Source: an uncultured Porphyromonadaceae bacterium (GTDB taxonomy: Bacteria > Bacteroidota > Bacteroidia > Bacteroidales > Muribaculaceae). Taken from it: a DNA stretch of 10,614 bases. This document shows, piece after piece, positions 1 to 6,908 of this stretch. The notes under the pieces are model-generated. The model worked only from the letters and a program-made list of their open reading frames with translations. It ran no database searches and had not been told where the DNA came from. Both the position numbers and the translations under genes were made by a program. Position 1 is the first letter of the stretch; every line of letters begins with the position of its first letter. The stretch spans positions 1-10,614 of the forward strand of contig CABRZA010000082.1 of the NCBI GenBank assembly GCA_902475285.1, written 5' to 3'.

Positions 1-34
1 TAAATGACAAGCATGAAATTTTGCTGTACAAATG

Positions 35-65
35 CAAAATTACAAAAAAATTATGCGCCGCGCAA
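35..65 (-). promoter_or_regulatory. Possible Bacteroidota-type promoter for a gene beyond the left edge
   Basis: Read on the minus strand, TAATTTTG (35-42) fits the Bacteroidota -7 consensus TAnnTTTG. A TTG (63-65) lies 20 bases upstream, a spacing suitable for the -33 element. Transcription would start near position 28 and run out of the window. An ATG on the minus strand at 12-14 stays open to the edge (four codons) and could be the start of that gene. The region is A/T-rich and overlaps the candidate terminator of the upstream gene, so the TTG match may be chance. This is sequence match only. Confidence 0.3.
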
Positions 66-81
66 GAAAAAGAGCGACGCA
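44..81 (-). terminator. Likely rho-independent terminator of the dxr-rseP-rlmI operon
   Basis: On the minus strand, 33 bases after the methyltransferase stop, TGCGTCGC and GCGGCGCA form an 8-bp stem with one mismatch around a 12-base loop (stem arms 74-81 and 54-61). TAA and then seven T residues follow (44-53). A GC-rich stem followed by a U-tract is the usual intrinsic terminator form, and the position fits the end of the operon. The three-base gap before the T-run and the internal mismatch make it less than perfect. Confidence 0.5.
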
Positions 82-113
82 TTATAAATTTTTAACAACG
101 AAAATACAATATC

Positions 114-1322
114 TTACTCAACGTAGAGGACCAGACCTTTGAGATACTCGCCCTCAGGGTGATAGATATTCACCGGATGGTCGGCGGGCTGCGTGAGCTG
201 ATGGAGCACGCGCACCTTGCGACGGCTCTGCGCTGCGGCACTGAACACCGCCAGGCGGAACTGTTCCTTTGTTACGGCCTGCGAGCACGAGAATGTGAAC
301 AGGATGCCGCCGGGGGCTATCTTCTCGAAAGCGCGGGCATTGATGCGCCGGTAGCCTTGAAGGGCGTTGCGCAATGCACTCCGGTGCTTGGCGAAGGCCG
401 GAGGGTCGAGAATTATGAGGTCATAGGCACCGGATTCCATCGTGTCGAGATACTTGAAGGCGTCCACGGCCTCCGAGCTGTGGCGCGTGCAGCCGGGGAA
501 GTTGAGCTCCACGTTGGCGTCGGTGAGGGAGATGGCCTTGGCCGACGAGTCGACGCTCACCACCTTTTCGGCGCCGCCGGCGAGGGCGTAGACCGAGAAA
601 CCGCCGGTGTAGCAGAACATGTTGAGCACACGTCGGCCTTCGGCGAAACGCTGCACGAGCGAGCGGTTGTCGCGCTGGTCGACGAAGAAACCCGTCTTCT
701 GCCCTTTGAGCCAGTCAACGCGGAAAGTAAGGCCGTTTTCACGCGCCGTATCGCCTTGATACGAGCCTATGAGATAATCGTTCACCGGGTCGAGATGAGC
801 TTTATAGGGCAACGTGGTCTCCGATTTGTAGTATACGGCGGTGATGCCCAGGCCGGGAATGCGCGTCAGTGCCTCGGCGATGGTTTGCCGGGCGAAGTGT
901 ATGCCGGGCGAATGTGCCTGCATCACGGCGGTGGCGTCGTAGACGTCAACCACAAGGCCGGGGATGAAATCGCCCTCGCCGTGCACCAGGCGGAAGGCCG
1001 TCGTACTCTCCGAAGGCATGCCGAGGGTGCGGCGGAGCAATGCGGCCTCGCCCAGACGCCGTTCATAGAAGGCCGCATCGATGGTTTCATCGGGGTCGAA
1101 CGACAGCATGCGCACGGCTATGCTGCCTATCTGGAAATGGCCAGTGCCTATCACGCGGCCGTCGGAAGCAACCACGCGCACAAGGTCGCCCTCCTCTACC
1201 CCGTCGCGTTCGGGGTCGGGCATATGTGTTAGAGCGCCGGAGAATACCCATGGGTGGAAGCGGTCGAGCGAGTCCTCTTTTCCGCGCCGGAGCCGCAGCT
1301 CGGCAATTGCTTTGTCGGTCAT
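114..1322 (-). CDS. rlmI: Class I SAM-dependent 23S rRNA methyltransferase, RlmI/YccW family
   Basis: This 402-residue protein probably methylates a cytosine C5 in 23S rRNA in the cytoplasm, using S-adenosylmethionine. An N-terminal PUA-like RNA-binding region (about 8-75) precedes a central domain and a Rossmann methyltransferase domain (about 200-402). Visible motifs are GFFVDQRDNR (211-220), the SAM-binding motif VLNMFCYTGGFS (232-243), DPPAF (306-310) and FTFSCSQAV (342-350). Cys346 is placed like the catalytic cysteine of RlmI. The ATG at 1322 was chosen because the protein then begins just before the PUA fold and because it overlaps the rseP stop as ATGA, which suggests translational coupling. 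A longer frame would add 24 unconserved residues inside rseP. It is the last gene of the dxr operon, followed by a candidate terminator. The family is clear; the exact target base is inferred from E. coli RlmI, so the symbol is provisional. Confidence 0.9.
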   Translation of the reverse strand: MTDKAIAELRLRRGKEDSLDRFHPWVFSGALTHMPDPERDGVEEGDLVRVVASDGRVIGTGHFQIGSIAVRMLSFDPDETIDAAFYERRLGEAALLRRTLGMPSESTTAFRLVHGEGDFIPGLVVDVYDATAVMQAHSPGIHFARQTIAEALTRIPGLGITAVYYKSETTLPYKAHLDPVNDYLIGSYQGDTARENGLTFRVDWLKGQKTGFFVDQRDNRSLVQRFAEGRRVLNMFCYTGGFSVYALAGGAEKVVSVDSSAKAISLTDANVELNFPGCTRHSSEAVDAFKYLDTMESGAYDLIILDPPAFAKHRSALRNALQGYRRINARAFEKIAPGGILFTFSCSQAVTKEQFRLAVFSAAAQSRRKVRVLHQLTQPADHPVNIYHPEGEYLKGLVLYVE

Positions 1323-2758
1323 TTTATCAAGAAGCGGTATATGTCGTTGCCGTTGGCATAGACGAGAAGAAGTATCAGAAATACAAAGCCACAAGTATTG
1401 GCTATTTCAAGGAAGCGGTCGGAGGGCTTGCGGCGCGTCACCATCTCCACCAGCAGGAACAGCGTGTGGCCGCCGTCAAGACCGGGGATGGGAATGATGT
1501 TCATGAAGGCCAGAATGATGGAGAGGAAGGCCGTAATCTGCCAGAAGGAGTACCAGTTCCAGGTGTTGGGGAAGAGGTCGCCGAGCGTGCCGAAGCCGCC
1601 GAGGCTCTGCGCGCCCTCCTTGGTGAACACCAGACCGAGCGACGACACATAGCTCGTAAGGCGGTCGACGCCTATCTCCCAGCCGCGCGGCACCGACTGG
1701 AATATGCTGTAGTTGATTTTCGTGCGGTCGAAAATATCGTAGGGGCTCAGCATCTGCACGCCTATCTTGCCGGCGTCGGTCACGGCCACCGCAAGCGTGG
1801 TGTCGCGGTTGTCGCGGCGAACGAGCACCGGAATTTCCTTTCCGGCATACGTCGGCAATGCAGCAAGAAGTTCAGGCACAACACGCACCGTGTCGGTGCC
1901 CACACGCAATATGTGGTCACCGGGAAGCATTCCCGCCTCGGCGGCAGGTTCGCCGTGCTGCGTCTTGGCAACATACACCGGCACTCGGATTCTCATGGGC
2001 TCATAATCCTTCCCCTTGGTGGCCACGCTGCGGATGAGGCGGTCGGAGACAACAATTACAGTGTCGCGGCCGTCGCGACGCACGCCGATGCGAGCGCCGG
2101 GCTGCATCATGTCCCATGCAAGCGAGTAGTCGGTAGCGTCGAGCTCGCGACCGTTGAGGCTCATGAGGATATCGCCGTCGCAGAAGCCCGCATCATGCAT
2201 CTCCTCGCTGAAATCCATACCCTCGGTCATGGCCTGGAAGGGCACCACGTCGTCGCCCCAGTGGAAAGCTATGCCTATATATATACATATGGCCAACACG
2301 AAGTTGAGCACCACGCCGGCAACCATCACGCACAGCCGCTGCCATGCGGGCTTAGAGCGAAGCTCCCAGCTCTGAGGTTCCGAAGCGAGGTCGGAAGCCG
2401 ACTTTGTCTCGTCGACCATACCGGCAATGTCGCAGTAGCCGCCCAATGGCAGCCAACCCAGGCCGTAGATGGTGTCGCGCCATGTCGGCTTGCCGTCGGG
2501 GCGCGGCTCGTGGGGCTTGCCCACGCGGAAGGTATGCACGGCCACGGGTGTGCCGTCGTCCTTGTTCCACGCTATGAATTCGAGGGTTCCCTTCATGGGG
2601 TCGTAGCGCAGAACGGAGAATTTCGGATTGAAAAAAAGATAGAACCGCGTAACCTTCACACCGAAGATACGGGCGAAGATGTAGTGGCCGAACTCGTGCA
2701 CCGTGACGAGAATCACCAGTGCCAGAATCAGCTGCGCGGCCTTGATAAGAATATCCAT
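1319..2758 (-). CDS. rseP: RseP-type site-2 intramembrane zinc metalloprotease
   Basis: This 479-residue membrane protease belongs to the M50/site-2 protease family, which cuts transmembrane segments of regulators (such as anti-sigma factors) and remnant signal peptides within the inner membrane. The first membrane segment (about 5-30) holds the zinc-binding motif HEFGH (21-25). GWLPLGGY (101-108) is the conserved membrane-associated loop, a second membrane segment lies at about 141-164, and two PDZ-like regions span roughly 170-245 and 258-330. The third zinc ligand motif NIIPIPGLDGGH (420-431) and a last hydrophobic helix (about 455-468) complete the protein. All catalytic residues are present. 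About 80 residues separate HEFGH from GGY, longer than I recall for E. coli RseP. The gene follows dxr after 24 bases, an order common in Bacteroidota, and overlaps the methyltransferase start by four bases. Its natural substrate cannot be read from this window. Confidence 0.96.
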   Translation of the reverse strand: MDILIKAAQLILALVILVTVHEFGHYIFARIFGVKVTRFYLFFNPKFSVLRYDPMKGTLEFIAWNKDDGTPVAVHTFRVGKPHEPRPDGKPTWRDTIYGLGWLPLGGYCDIAGMVDETKSASDLASEPQSWELRSKPAWQRLCVMVAGVVLNFVLAICIYIGIAFHWGDDVVPFQAMTEGMDFSEEMHDAGFCDGDILMSLNGRELDATDYSLAWDMMQPGARIGVRRDGRDTVIVVSDRLIRSVATKGKDYEPMRIRVPVYVAKTQHGEPAAEAGMLPGDHILRVGTDTVRVVPELLAALPTYAGKEIPVLVRRDNRDTTLAVAVTDAGKIGVQMLSPYDIFDRTKINYSIFQSVPRGWEIGVDRLTSYVSSLGLVFTKEGAQSLGGFGTLGDLFPNTWNWYSFWQITAFLSIILAFMNIIPIPGLDGGHTLFLLVEMVTRRKPSDRFLEIANTCGFVFLILLLVYANGNDIYRFLIK

Positions 2759-2782
2759 ATCGGCAAGATAAAGTATTATAGA

Positions 2783-3958
2783 TTAGTATTTCACAAACAG
2801 CTTGGCGGCCTCTTCCTCGGCCAGCGCGCGCGCCTCGGCGTTGGAGGCAACGAAGTCGTCGTAGCCCGGTTCGGCCACGAACGACGCCCTTTGGAGCGTG
2901 GCGGATATAACCTCATGGATGTCGGCGAAACGCAGCCGGCCGTCGAGAAAATGCGCCACGGCAACCTCGTTGGCGGCGTTCACCACACATGCGGTGTTGC
3001 CCCGGCGTGTGAGGGCCAGATGCGCCAACCCCAGACAGGGGAAACGCTTCTCGTCGGGTTCCTCGAAGGTGAGGGTGGCCATGTCGGAGAGGTGCAGCCG
3101 CCCGGCGGCGCCTTGCAGACGCACGTTCTCGCCAAGGGCATAGGCTATGGGCAGACGCATGTCGGGCACACCGAGCTGGGCCTTGACGGCGCCGTCGACA
3201 AACTCGACCATCGAATGGATTATCGACTGCGGGTGCACCACGGCTTTTATCCTCTCGGGCGCAATGCCGAAAAGGTGGTGCGCCTCGATGATTTCGAAGG
3301 CCTTGTTGAGCATGGTGGCCGAGTCGACTGTAATCTTGCGCCCCATGTTCCAGTTGGGATGTTTGAGAGCATCGGCGGCAGTGGCCGCTGCCATGCGCTC
3401 GGCGCTCCAAGTGCGGAATGGTCCGCCTGAGGCAGTAATCAGCAGGCGTTCCACGGCGTCGGCATTCTCCCCGGCAAGACACTGGGCCACGGCGCTGTGT
3501 TCCGAGTCGACGGGGAAGATGCGCGATGGCGACTGAGCCACAAGGCTGTTGATGAGGTAGCCGGCTACAACGAGCGTCTCCTTGTTGGCCAGCGCTATGT
3601 CCTTTCCGGCTTTTATCGCGCGGATGGTAGGCGCCAGGCCGCTGTAACCCACGGTGGCCGTGAGCACCATATCGACGTCCTCGCCGGCGGCAGCGTCGGC
3701 AAGGGCTTCCTCGCCGGCAAACGCCGTAATGCCAAGGGGCTCCACGGCGGCACGAAGTCGCGGCAAGAGCTCCTCGCGCCCTATCACTGCCACACGCGGG
3801 CGGAACTCAGCCGCGAGGGCGATGAGGTCGTCGACACGCGAACCGGCGCTGAGCACCACCGCACGGTAGCGCTCGGGAAAGCGTCTTACTATATCGAGAG
3901 TCTGCCGTCCGATGGAGCCGGTGGCCCCGAGGACGGCTATCTTTTTCTGTCCTTTCAT
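2783..3958 (-). CDS. dxr: 1-deoxy-D-xylulose 5-phosphate reductoisomerase
   Basis: Dxr (IspC) converts 1-deoxy-D-xylulose 5-phosphate to 2-C-methyl-D-erythritol 4-phosphate with NADPH and a divalent metal, the first committed step of the MEP isoprenoid pathway in the cytoplasm. The 391-residue protein has the N-terminal NADPH motif GATGSIG (11-17), LANKETLVVAG (123-133), FPVDSEHSA (148-156) with metal ligands Asp151 and Glu153, ITASGGPFR (174-182), HPNWNMG (200-206), and MLNKAFE (216-222) with Asn218, Lys219 and the third metal ligand Glu222. NAANEVAVAHFL (327-338) marks the C-terminal domain. The length is normal. ATG at 3958 was chosen over a TTG four codons upstream because the protein then starts directly before the Rossmann strand. 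It is the first gene of the operon with rseP and the rRNA methyltransferase, and its leader carries a promoter-like box and an inverted repeat. Confidence 0.98.
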   Translation of the reverse strand: MKGQKKIAVLGATGSIGRQTLDIVRRFPERYRAVVLSAGSRVDDLIALAAEFRPRVAVIGREELLPRLRAAVEPLGITAFAGEEALADAAAGEDVDMVLTATVGYSGLAPTIRAIKAGKDIALANKETLVVAGYLINSLVAQSPSRIFPVDSEHSAVAQCLAGENADAVERLLITASGGPFRTWSAERMAAATAADALKHPNWNMGRKITVDSATMLNKAFEIIEAHHLFGIAPERIKAVVHPQSIIHSMVEFVDGAVKAQLGVPDMRLPIAYALGENVRLQGAAGRLHLSDMATLTFEEPDEKRFPCLGLAHLALTRRGNTACVVNAANEVAVAHFLDGRLRFADIHEVISATLQRASFVAEPGYDDFVASNAEARALAEEEAAKLFVKY

Positions 3959-3972
3959 ATCACAAGGCAAAG

Positions 3973-4000
3973 GTTGCCGCTATCATTGCTCGGCGGCAAC
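3973..4000 (-). repeat. Perfect 8-bp inverted repeat (stem-loop) in the dxr leader
   Basis: GTTGCCGC (3973-3980) and GCGGCAAC (3993-4000) are exact reverse complements separated by 12 bases. The repeat lies 14 bases upstream of the dxr ATG and downstream of the candidate -7 box at 4015-4022, so it would fold in the 5' untranslated RNA of the operon. The sequence after it on the minus strand (CTTTGCC) lacks a real T-run, so it is a weak candidate for a terminator of the upstream TIGR02757 gene. It could be an RNA control element or a dyad operator. The structure is seen directly; any role is inference. Confidence 0.55.
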
Positions 4001-4014
4001 ACTGTTTGCATGTG

Positions 4015-4022
4015 CAAAGTTA
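4015..4022 (-). promoter_or_regulatory. Candidate -7 promoter element of the dxr-rseP-rlmI operon
   Basis: On the minus strand TAACTTTG, followed by CA, matches the Bacteroidota -7 consensus TAnnTTTG exactly and sits in the only sizeable gap upstream of dxr. Transcription would begin near 4008, leaving a leader of about 50 bases. No TTG is found at the expected -33 distance, where the sequence runs into the 3' end of the upstream gene. An identical octamer lies upstream of nadE. Confidence 0.5.
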
Positions 4023-4033
4023 CGGAAAAAATT

Positions 4034-4831
4034 TCATATCTCCGCGCCCACGTCCATCTTGGCCTCGCCTATGCCGAAGAGCGCGAAATCATACACTGTC
4101 GGGTCGTCGGGACGCATCAGGCGCAGATTAGCCGTGAGCTCATCGACGGCGCGACGGTCGTTGGCCTTGCGCGTCAGGAGACCGAGCCGACGAGAGGTCG
4201 TGGCCGAATGTACATCGAGCGGTATGAAGAGCTGGGCTGGTGTCAGAGCCTGCCATATGCCCATATCGACAATGCCGTCGCGGCGCACGAGCCAGCGCAG
4301 AGCCATGTTGAAGCGTTTGAGCGCCGAGGCATCGACCTTCCCCGGGAGGCAGCGCGTATCGCCGTGCAAAGGCCTTGCGCACACGGCGTTGACGTCGGCG
4401 AAAAGAGCGTTCATCGCCCGGGCTATCTCCCATGCCGGTGCATCGGCTGCCGGTGCACCTATTGCCGTGGCAAACGCCTCAAGGGTGCCGTAGCGGCTGT
4501 AAAGCTCTCGGAGGCCGCGAAGGGCATGGCGCAGATGCTGTCCGAAGAATGTGCGGTGTATGTTGTCGTCGGGGATAGCCTCGATGTCTCCTCCGAGCAC
4601 GAATGCCTCCGGCTCACCCCCGAGCATGCCGTGAAGCCGCTCGGCGTCGCGGAGAATCATGCTGCGCTTGCCCCACGATATTATCGACGTGAGGAAAGCC
4701 GAAATCTCGATGTCGGCCTGACGGGTATAACGGCGAGGAAACTGCACCGGATCGCTGTCGGCGAACTCCGGCACGTTAAAACGCTCGACGATGAGGTCGA
4801 GCGTTTCTTTAAGTTGCTTGTCGACGGTCAT
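4034..4831 (-). CDS. TIGR02757/DUF2400 family protein, possible HhH-GPD-like fold
   Basis: This 265-residue soluble protein belongs to the TIGR02757 (DUF2400) family, common in Bacteroidota and of no established function. Conserved-looking segments are FPRRY (31-35), FLTSIISWGKR (46-56), KRFNMALRWLVRRDGIVDMG (172-191), PLDVHSATTSRRLGLL (204-219) and VYDFALFGIG (246-255). No signal peptide or membrane segment is seen. The order of the last motifs recalls endonuclease III-type DNA glycosylases, in which a catalytic Asp sits in a VDTHV.R motif and a later helix carries an L.LHG-like motif. That would make Asp206 the candidate catalytic residue, but this is inference. ATG at 4831 was chosen because it overlaps the stop of the uridine phosphorylase gene as ATGA. 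The same frame stays open upstream across that gene, but the extension is compositionally artificial. Family assignment is firm; function is unknown. Confidence 0.85.
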   Translation of the reverse strand: MTVDKQLKETLDLIVERFNVPEFADSDPVQFPRRYTRQADIEISAFLTSIISWGKRSMILRDAERLHGMLGGEPEAFVLGGDIEAIPDDNIHRTFFGQHLRHALRGLRELYSRYGTLEAFATAIGAPAADAPAWEIARAMNALFADVNAVCARPLHGDTRCLPGKVDASALKRFNMALRWLVRRDGIVDMGIWQALTPAQLFIPLDVHSATTSRRLGLLTRKANDRRAVDELTANLRLMRPDDPTVYDFALFGIGEAKMDVGAEI

Positions 4832-5703
4832 ATGCGGTCGAGAACGGTGCCGATGAGGTCGCGTATACCCTGCTTGTAGTTGGGATTGGCCTCGGTCTTG
4901 AAGCGGTTGGCTATGATGGAGCACACGGTCATGCAGCGGTGGCCCATGAGGCGCCCGAGGCCGGCCAGGGGCGCGCTCTCCATCTCGTAGTTGGTCACGC
5001 GGCGCCCATTGTACTCGAATTCCTCGATGAGACGGTTGAGGTCGGGATTGGCCAGCGGCAGACGCAGCTCGCGACCTTGCGGACCGTAGAAGCCAACGGC
5101 CGATATGGTGTTGCCGCGCACCATGTCGTCGCCGCCTATCTGCGCCACAAGATCGGCGTCGGCATCGACCACATAGGGCTTTGCCCAAAGAGGATTCCAG
5201 TGGGTGTGCGAGCACAGTGCCTCCTCGAAGCCGAGGTCGGCCACCTCGTTGCGACCGGCGTAATAGTTGAGCACGCCGTCGAAACCAATCGATTTCTCGG
5301 CAATCACGGGCGTACCCAGCGACAGCTCGGGTTGCAGCGCTCCCGACGTGCCTATGCGCACCATGGTGAGGCGGCGCAGGTCGGAGCGCACCTCGCGGGT
5401 GGCAAAGTCGATGTTGGCCAACGCATCGAGCTCGTTGATTACGATGTCGATGTTGTCGGGGCCTATGCCGTGCGAGAGGCACATGATGGGCTTGCCGCCA
5501 TAGGTGCCGCCGATGGTGTGGAATTCACGCGACGACACTTCGAAGGTGCGTGTGTCGAAGAAAGATGCCACGAGGTCGACGCGCGCGGGATCGCCTACGA
5601 GGATGATACGGTCGGTGAGCTGTTCCGGAAGGAGGTGAAGATGGAATACCGAACCGTCGGAGTTGATGATGAGTTCCGACTCAGGGATAATCTTGTTTGC
5701 CAT
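4828..5703 (-). CDS. udp: Nucleoside phosphorylase, probably uridine phosphorylase
   Basis: This 291-residue cytoplasmic enzyme of the PNP/UDP family splits a nucleoside with phosphate to a free base and ribose 1-phosphate, in nucleoside salvage. Phosphate-binding motifs GDPARV (37-42) and RIGTSGAL (116-123) are present, as is the ribose-binding segment NYEMESAPL (238-246). The base pocket reads FYGPQGRE (205-212). Its Gln209 and Arg211 match the Gln-x-Arg pair that E. coli uridine phosphorylase uses to hold uracil, so a pyrimidine substrate is favoured over purine. The protein is somewhat longer than E. coli Udp, with an extra N-terminal stretch. It is followed by a TIGR02757 gene overlapping by ATGA, so the two are probably translated together. 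A 72-base gap separates it from dprA upstream; no exact TAnnTTTG box is found there, so its promoter is unclear or it reads through from dprA. The family is certain and the specificity likely. Confidence 0.9.
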   Translation of the reverse strand: MANKIIPESELIINSDGSVFHLHLLPEQLTDRIILVGDPARVDLVASFFDTRTFEVSSREFHTIGGTYGGKPIMCLSHGIGPDNIDIVINELDALANIDFATREVRSDLRRLTMVRIGTSGALQPELSLGTPVIAEKSIGFDGVLNYYAGRNEVADLGFEEALCSHTHWNPLWAKPYVVDADADLVAQIGGDDMVRGNTISAVGFYGPQGRELRLPLANPDLNRLIEEFEYNGRRVTNYEMESAPLAGLGRLMGHRCMTVCSIIANRFKTEANPNYKQGIRDLIGTVLDRI

Positions 5704-5775
5704 AGTCGAAGGTGTTTTATGGTATAATGCCCTTCTGGGCTTTGGTGTTCAATTTGATGAAACGATTTAGTTTGT

Positions 5776-6903
5776 TTATTTGGGAGGCACTGTCACGGCA
5801 TAGCGGCCGCCGGGACGCGACACTACCACGTCGTTCATTTCGAGCTCGAATAGCATGGCCGACAGGCGTGCGTAAGGGATGTTGAGCCTCACGCAGATAT
5901 CGTTGACGGTCGCTTCGCTGTCGACGGTCAGAAGGTCGACCACGGCCTGCTGCTCTTCGGTGAGAACGGGCAGCTCCTGCTGCACGCCGGGCTTGGCCTT
6001 GGCCTTCCACTGCATGGCCTTTATGATGTCGTCGGCGTCGCGCACCACGAAGGCGCGGTTGCTGTGGATGAGGGAGTTGCACCCTCGGCTCATCTGGTCG
6101 TAGATGCGCCCGGGCACTGCGCCAACCTCGCGCCCGTAGGCGGCTGCTATCGAAGCCGTTATCAGCGCTCCGCCGTGTGTGTCGCTCTCCACAACCACGG
6201 TCACGTCGGAGAGCCCGGCCACAATGCGGTTGCGGGCTGGAAAGTTGCCTCGGTGTATAGGGGTGTCGGAGATATACTCCGTGGCCAGAAACCCTCCGTT
6301 GCGCAGTATGTCGCGGGCATAGTTGCGGTGCACCGATGGGTAGATGGTGCTCAGCCCGTGCGCAAGGATGGCGCCGGTGGGTATACCCTTGTCCATGGCC
6401 GCGCGGTGAGCCACTATATCGATGCCGAGGGCAAGGCCGCTCATTATCACCACGTCGTCGAGCGAGTCGGCGAGGTCTTCAACTATGCGACGCGTCACCT
6501 CCGCTCCATAAGCCGTGCAGTTGCGAGTGCCCACAATGGCCACGCTGTGGTGAGGCATCGTGGTGATGTTGCCCATGGCAAAAAGAGCCGCCGGCGCGTC
6601 GTCGCAGTCACGGAGCCTGAGGGGGTAGTCGTCCGACCACGACAGGAAGGCACGCACATTGTTGGCCTCCATGAAACGGAGCTCCTCCGCAGCCCGCGCG
6701 AGTGCCTTCTTCCGCCGTTCGAGGCTGAACATCGACGGCCGCACGCCCGTGATTTCGGCGAGATTTTCAGCCGACCGCACGAAGAAATCCTTCGGCGTCA
6801 CGCCTTTCTCGAAGAAACGGCGCGCCGTCCCCGCTGTAACATTGGGGCAAATGGCGAAGCCGAGTTCGGCGGCGCTGGGCAGAAAGGAGGCGTCGGTACT
6901 CAT
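5776..6903 (-). CDS. dprA: DNA-processing protein DprA
   Basis: DprA binds incoming single-stranded DNA during natural transformation and loads RecA on it; it is also widely kept in bacteria not known to be competent. The 375-residue protein has an N-terminal helical, SAM/HhH-like region (about 1-80). A Rossmann-like DprA/Smf core follows (about 85-295) with VAIVGTRNCTAYG (121-133), SGLALGID (155-162), GNFPARNRIVAGLS (219-232) and the ESDTHGGALITA segment (239-250). A C-terminal winged-helix region of the DprA_WH type spans about 313-375. All parts expected of a full-length DprA are present. It starts five bases after the stop of the thioesterase gene, so it is probably the third gene of the nadE operon. 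No other competence gene is visible nearby. Downstream (5704-5775) there is only a weak 4-bp hairpin. Confidence 0.97.
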   Translation of the reverse strand: MSTDASFLPSAAELGFAICPNVTAGTARRFFEKGVTPKDFFVRSAENLAEITGVRPSMFSLERRKKALARAAEELRFMEANNVRAFLSWSDDYPLRLRDCDDAPAALFAMGNITTMPHHSVAIVGTRNCTAYGAEVTRRIVEDLADSLDDVVIMSGLALGIDIVAHRAAMDKGIPTGAILAHGLSTIYPSVHRNYARDILRNGGFLATEYISDTPIHRGNFPARNRIVAGLSDVTVVVESDTHGGALITASIAAAYGREVGAVPGRIYDQMSRGCNSLIHSNRAFVVRDADDIIKAMQWKAKAKPGVQQELPVLTEEQQAVVDLLTVDSEATVNDICVRLNIPYARLSAMLFELEMNDVVVSRPGGRYAVTVPPK

Positions 6904-6908
6904 AGTGG

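Noticed and set aside
2275..2290. TATATATATACATAT run
   Set aside because: It encodes a hydrophobic Cys-Ile-Tyr-Ile-Gly stretch in a membrane helix of RseP; a simple codon effect, not a regulatory repeat.
1040..3430. Very long open reading frame on the plus strand opposite dxr, rseP and the methyltransferase
   Set aside because: It lies antisense to three certain genes, crosses their boundaries, and is rich in His, Arg, Gly and Ala. It has no recognisable domain, so it is a by-product of GC-rich codon use on the other strand.
4434..4457. Direct repeat of GCCGGTGCA
   Set aside because: Two 9-base copies inside the TIGR02757 gene in an Ala/Pro-rich stretch; best explained by codon use.
3497..4879. 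Plus-strand open frame of 460 codons opposite dxr and the TIGR02757 gene
   Set aside because: It spans the dxr promoter region and two genes on the other strand, shows no family motifs, and has the composition of an antisense shadow.
4832..5482. Upstream extension of the TIGR02757 reading frame
   Set aside because: It overlaps the uridine phosphorylase gene in another frame with Arg- and His-rich, low-complexity sequence; the family's conserved sequence begins at the ATG at 4831.
5729..5740. Small hairpin GCCC-TTCT-GGGC between dprA and the uridine phosphorylase gene
   Set aside because: Only four base pairs and no T-run follow it on the minus strand, so it is too weak to call a terminator.
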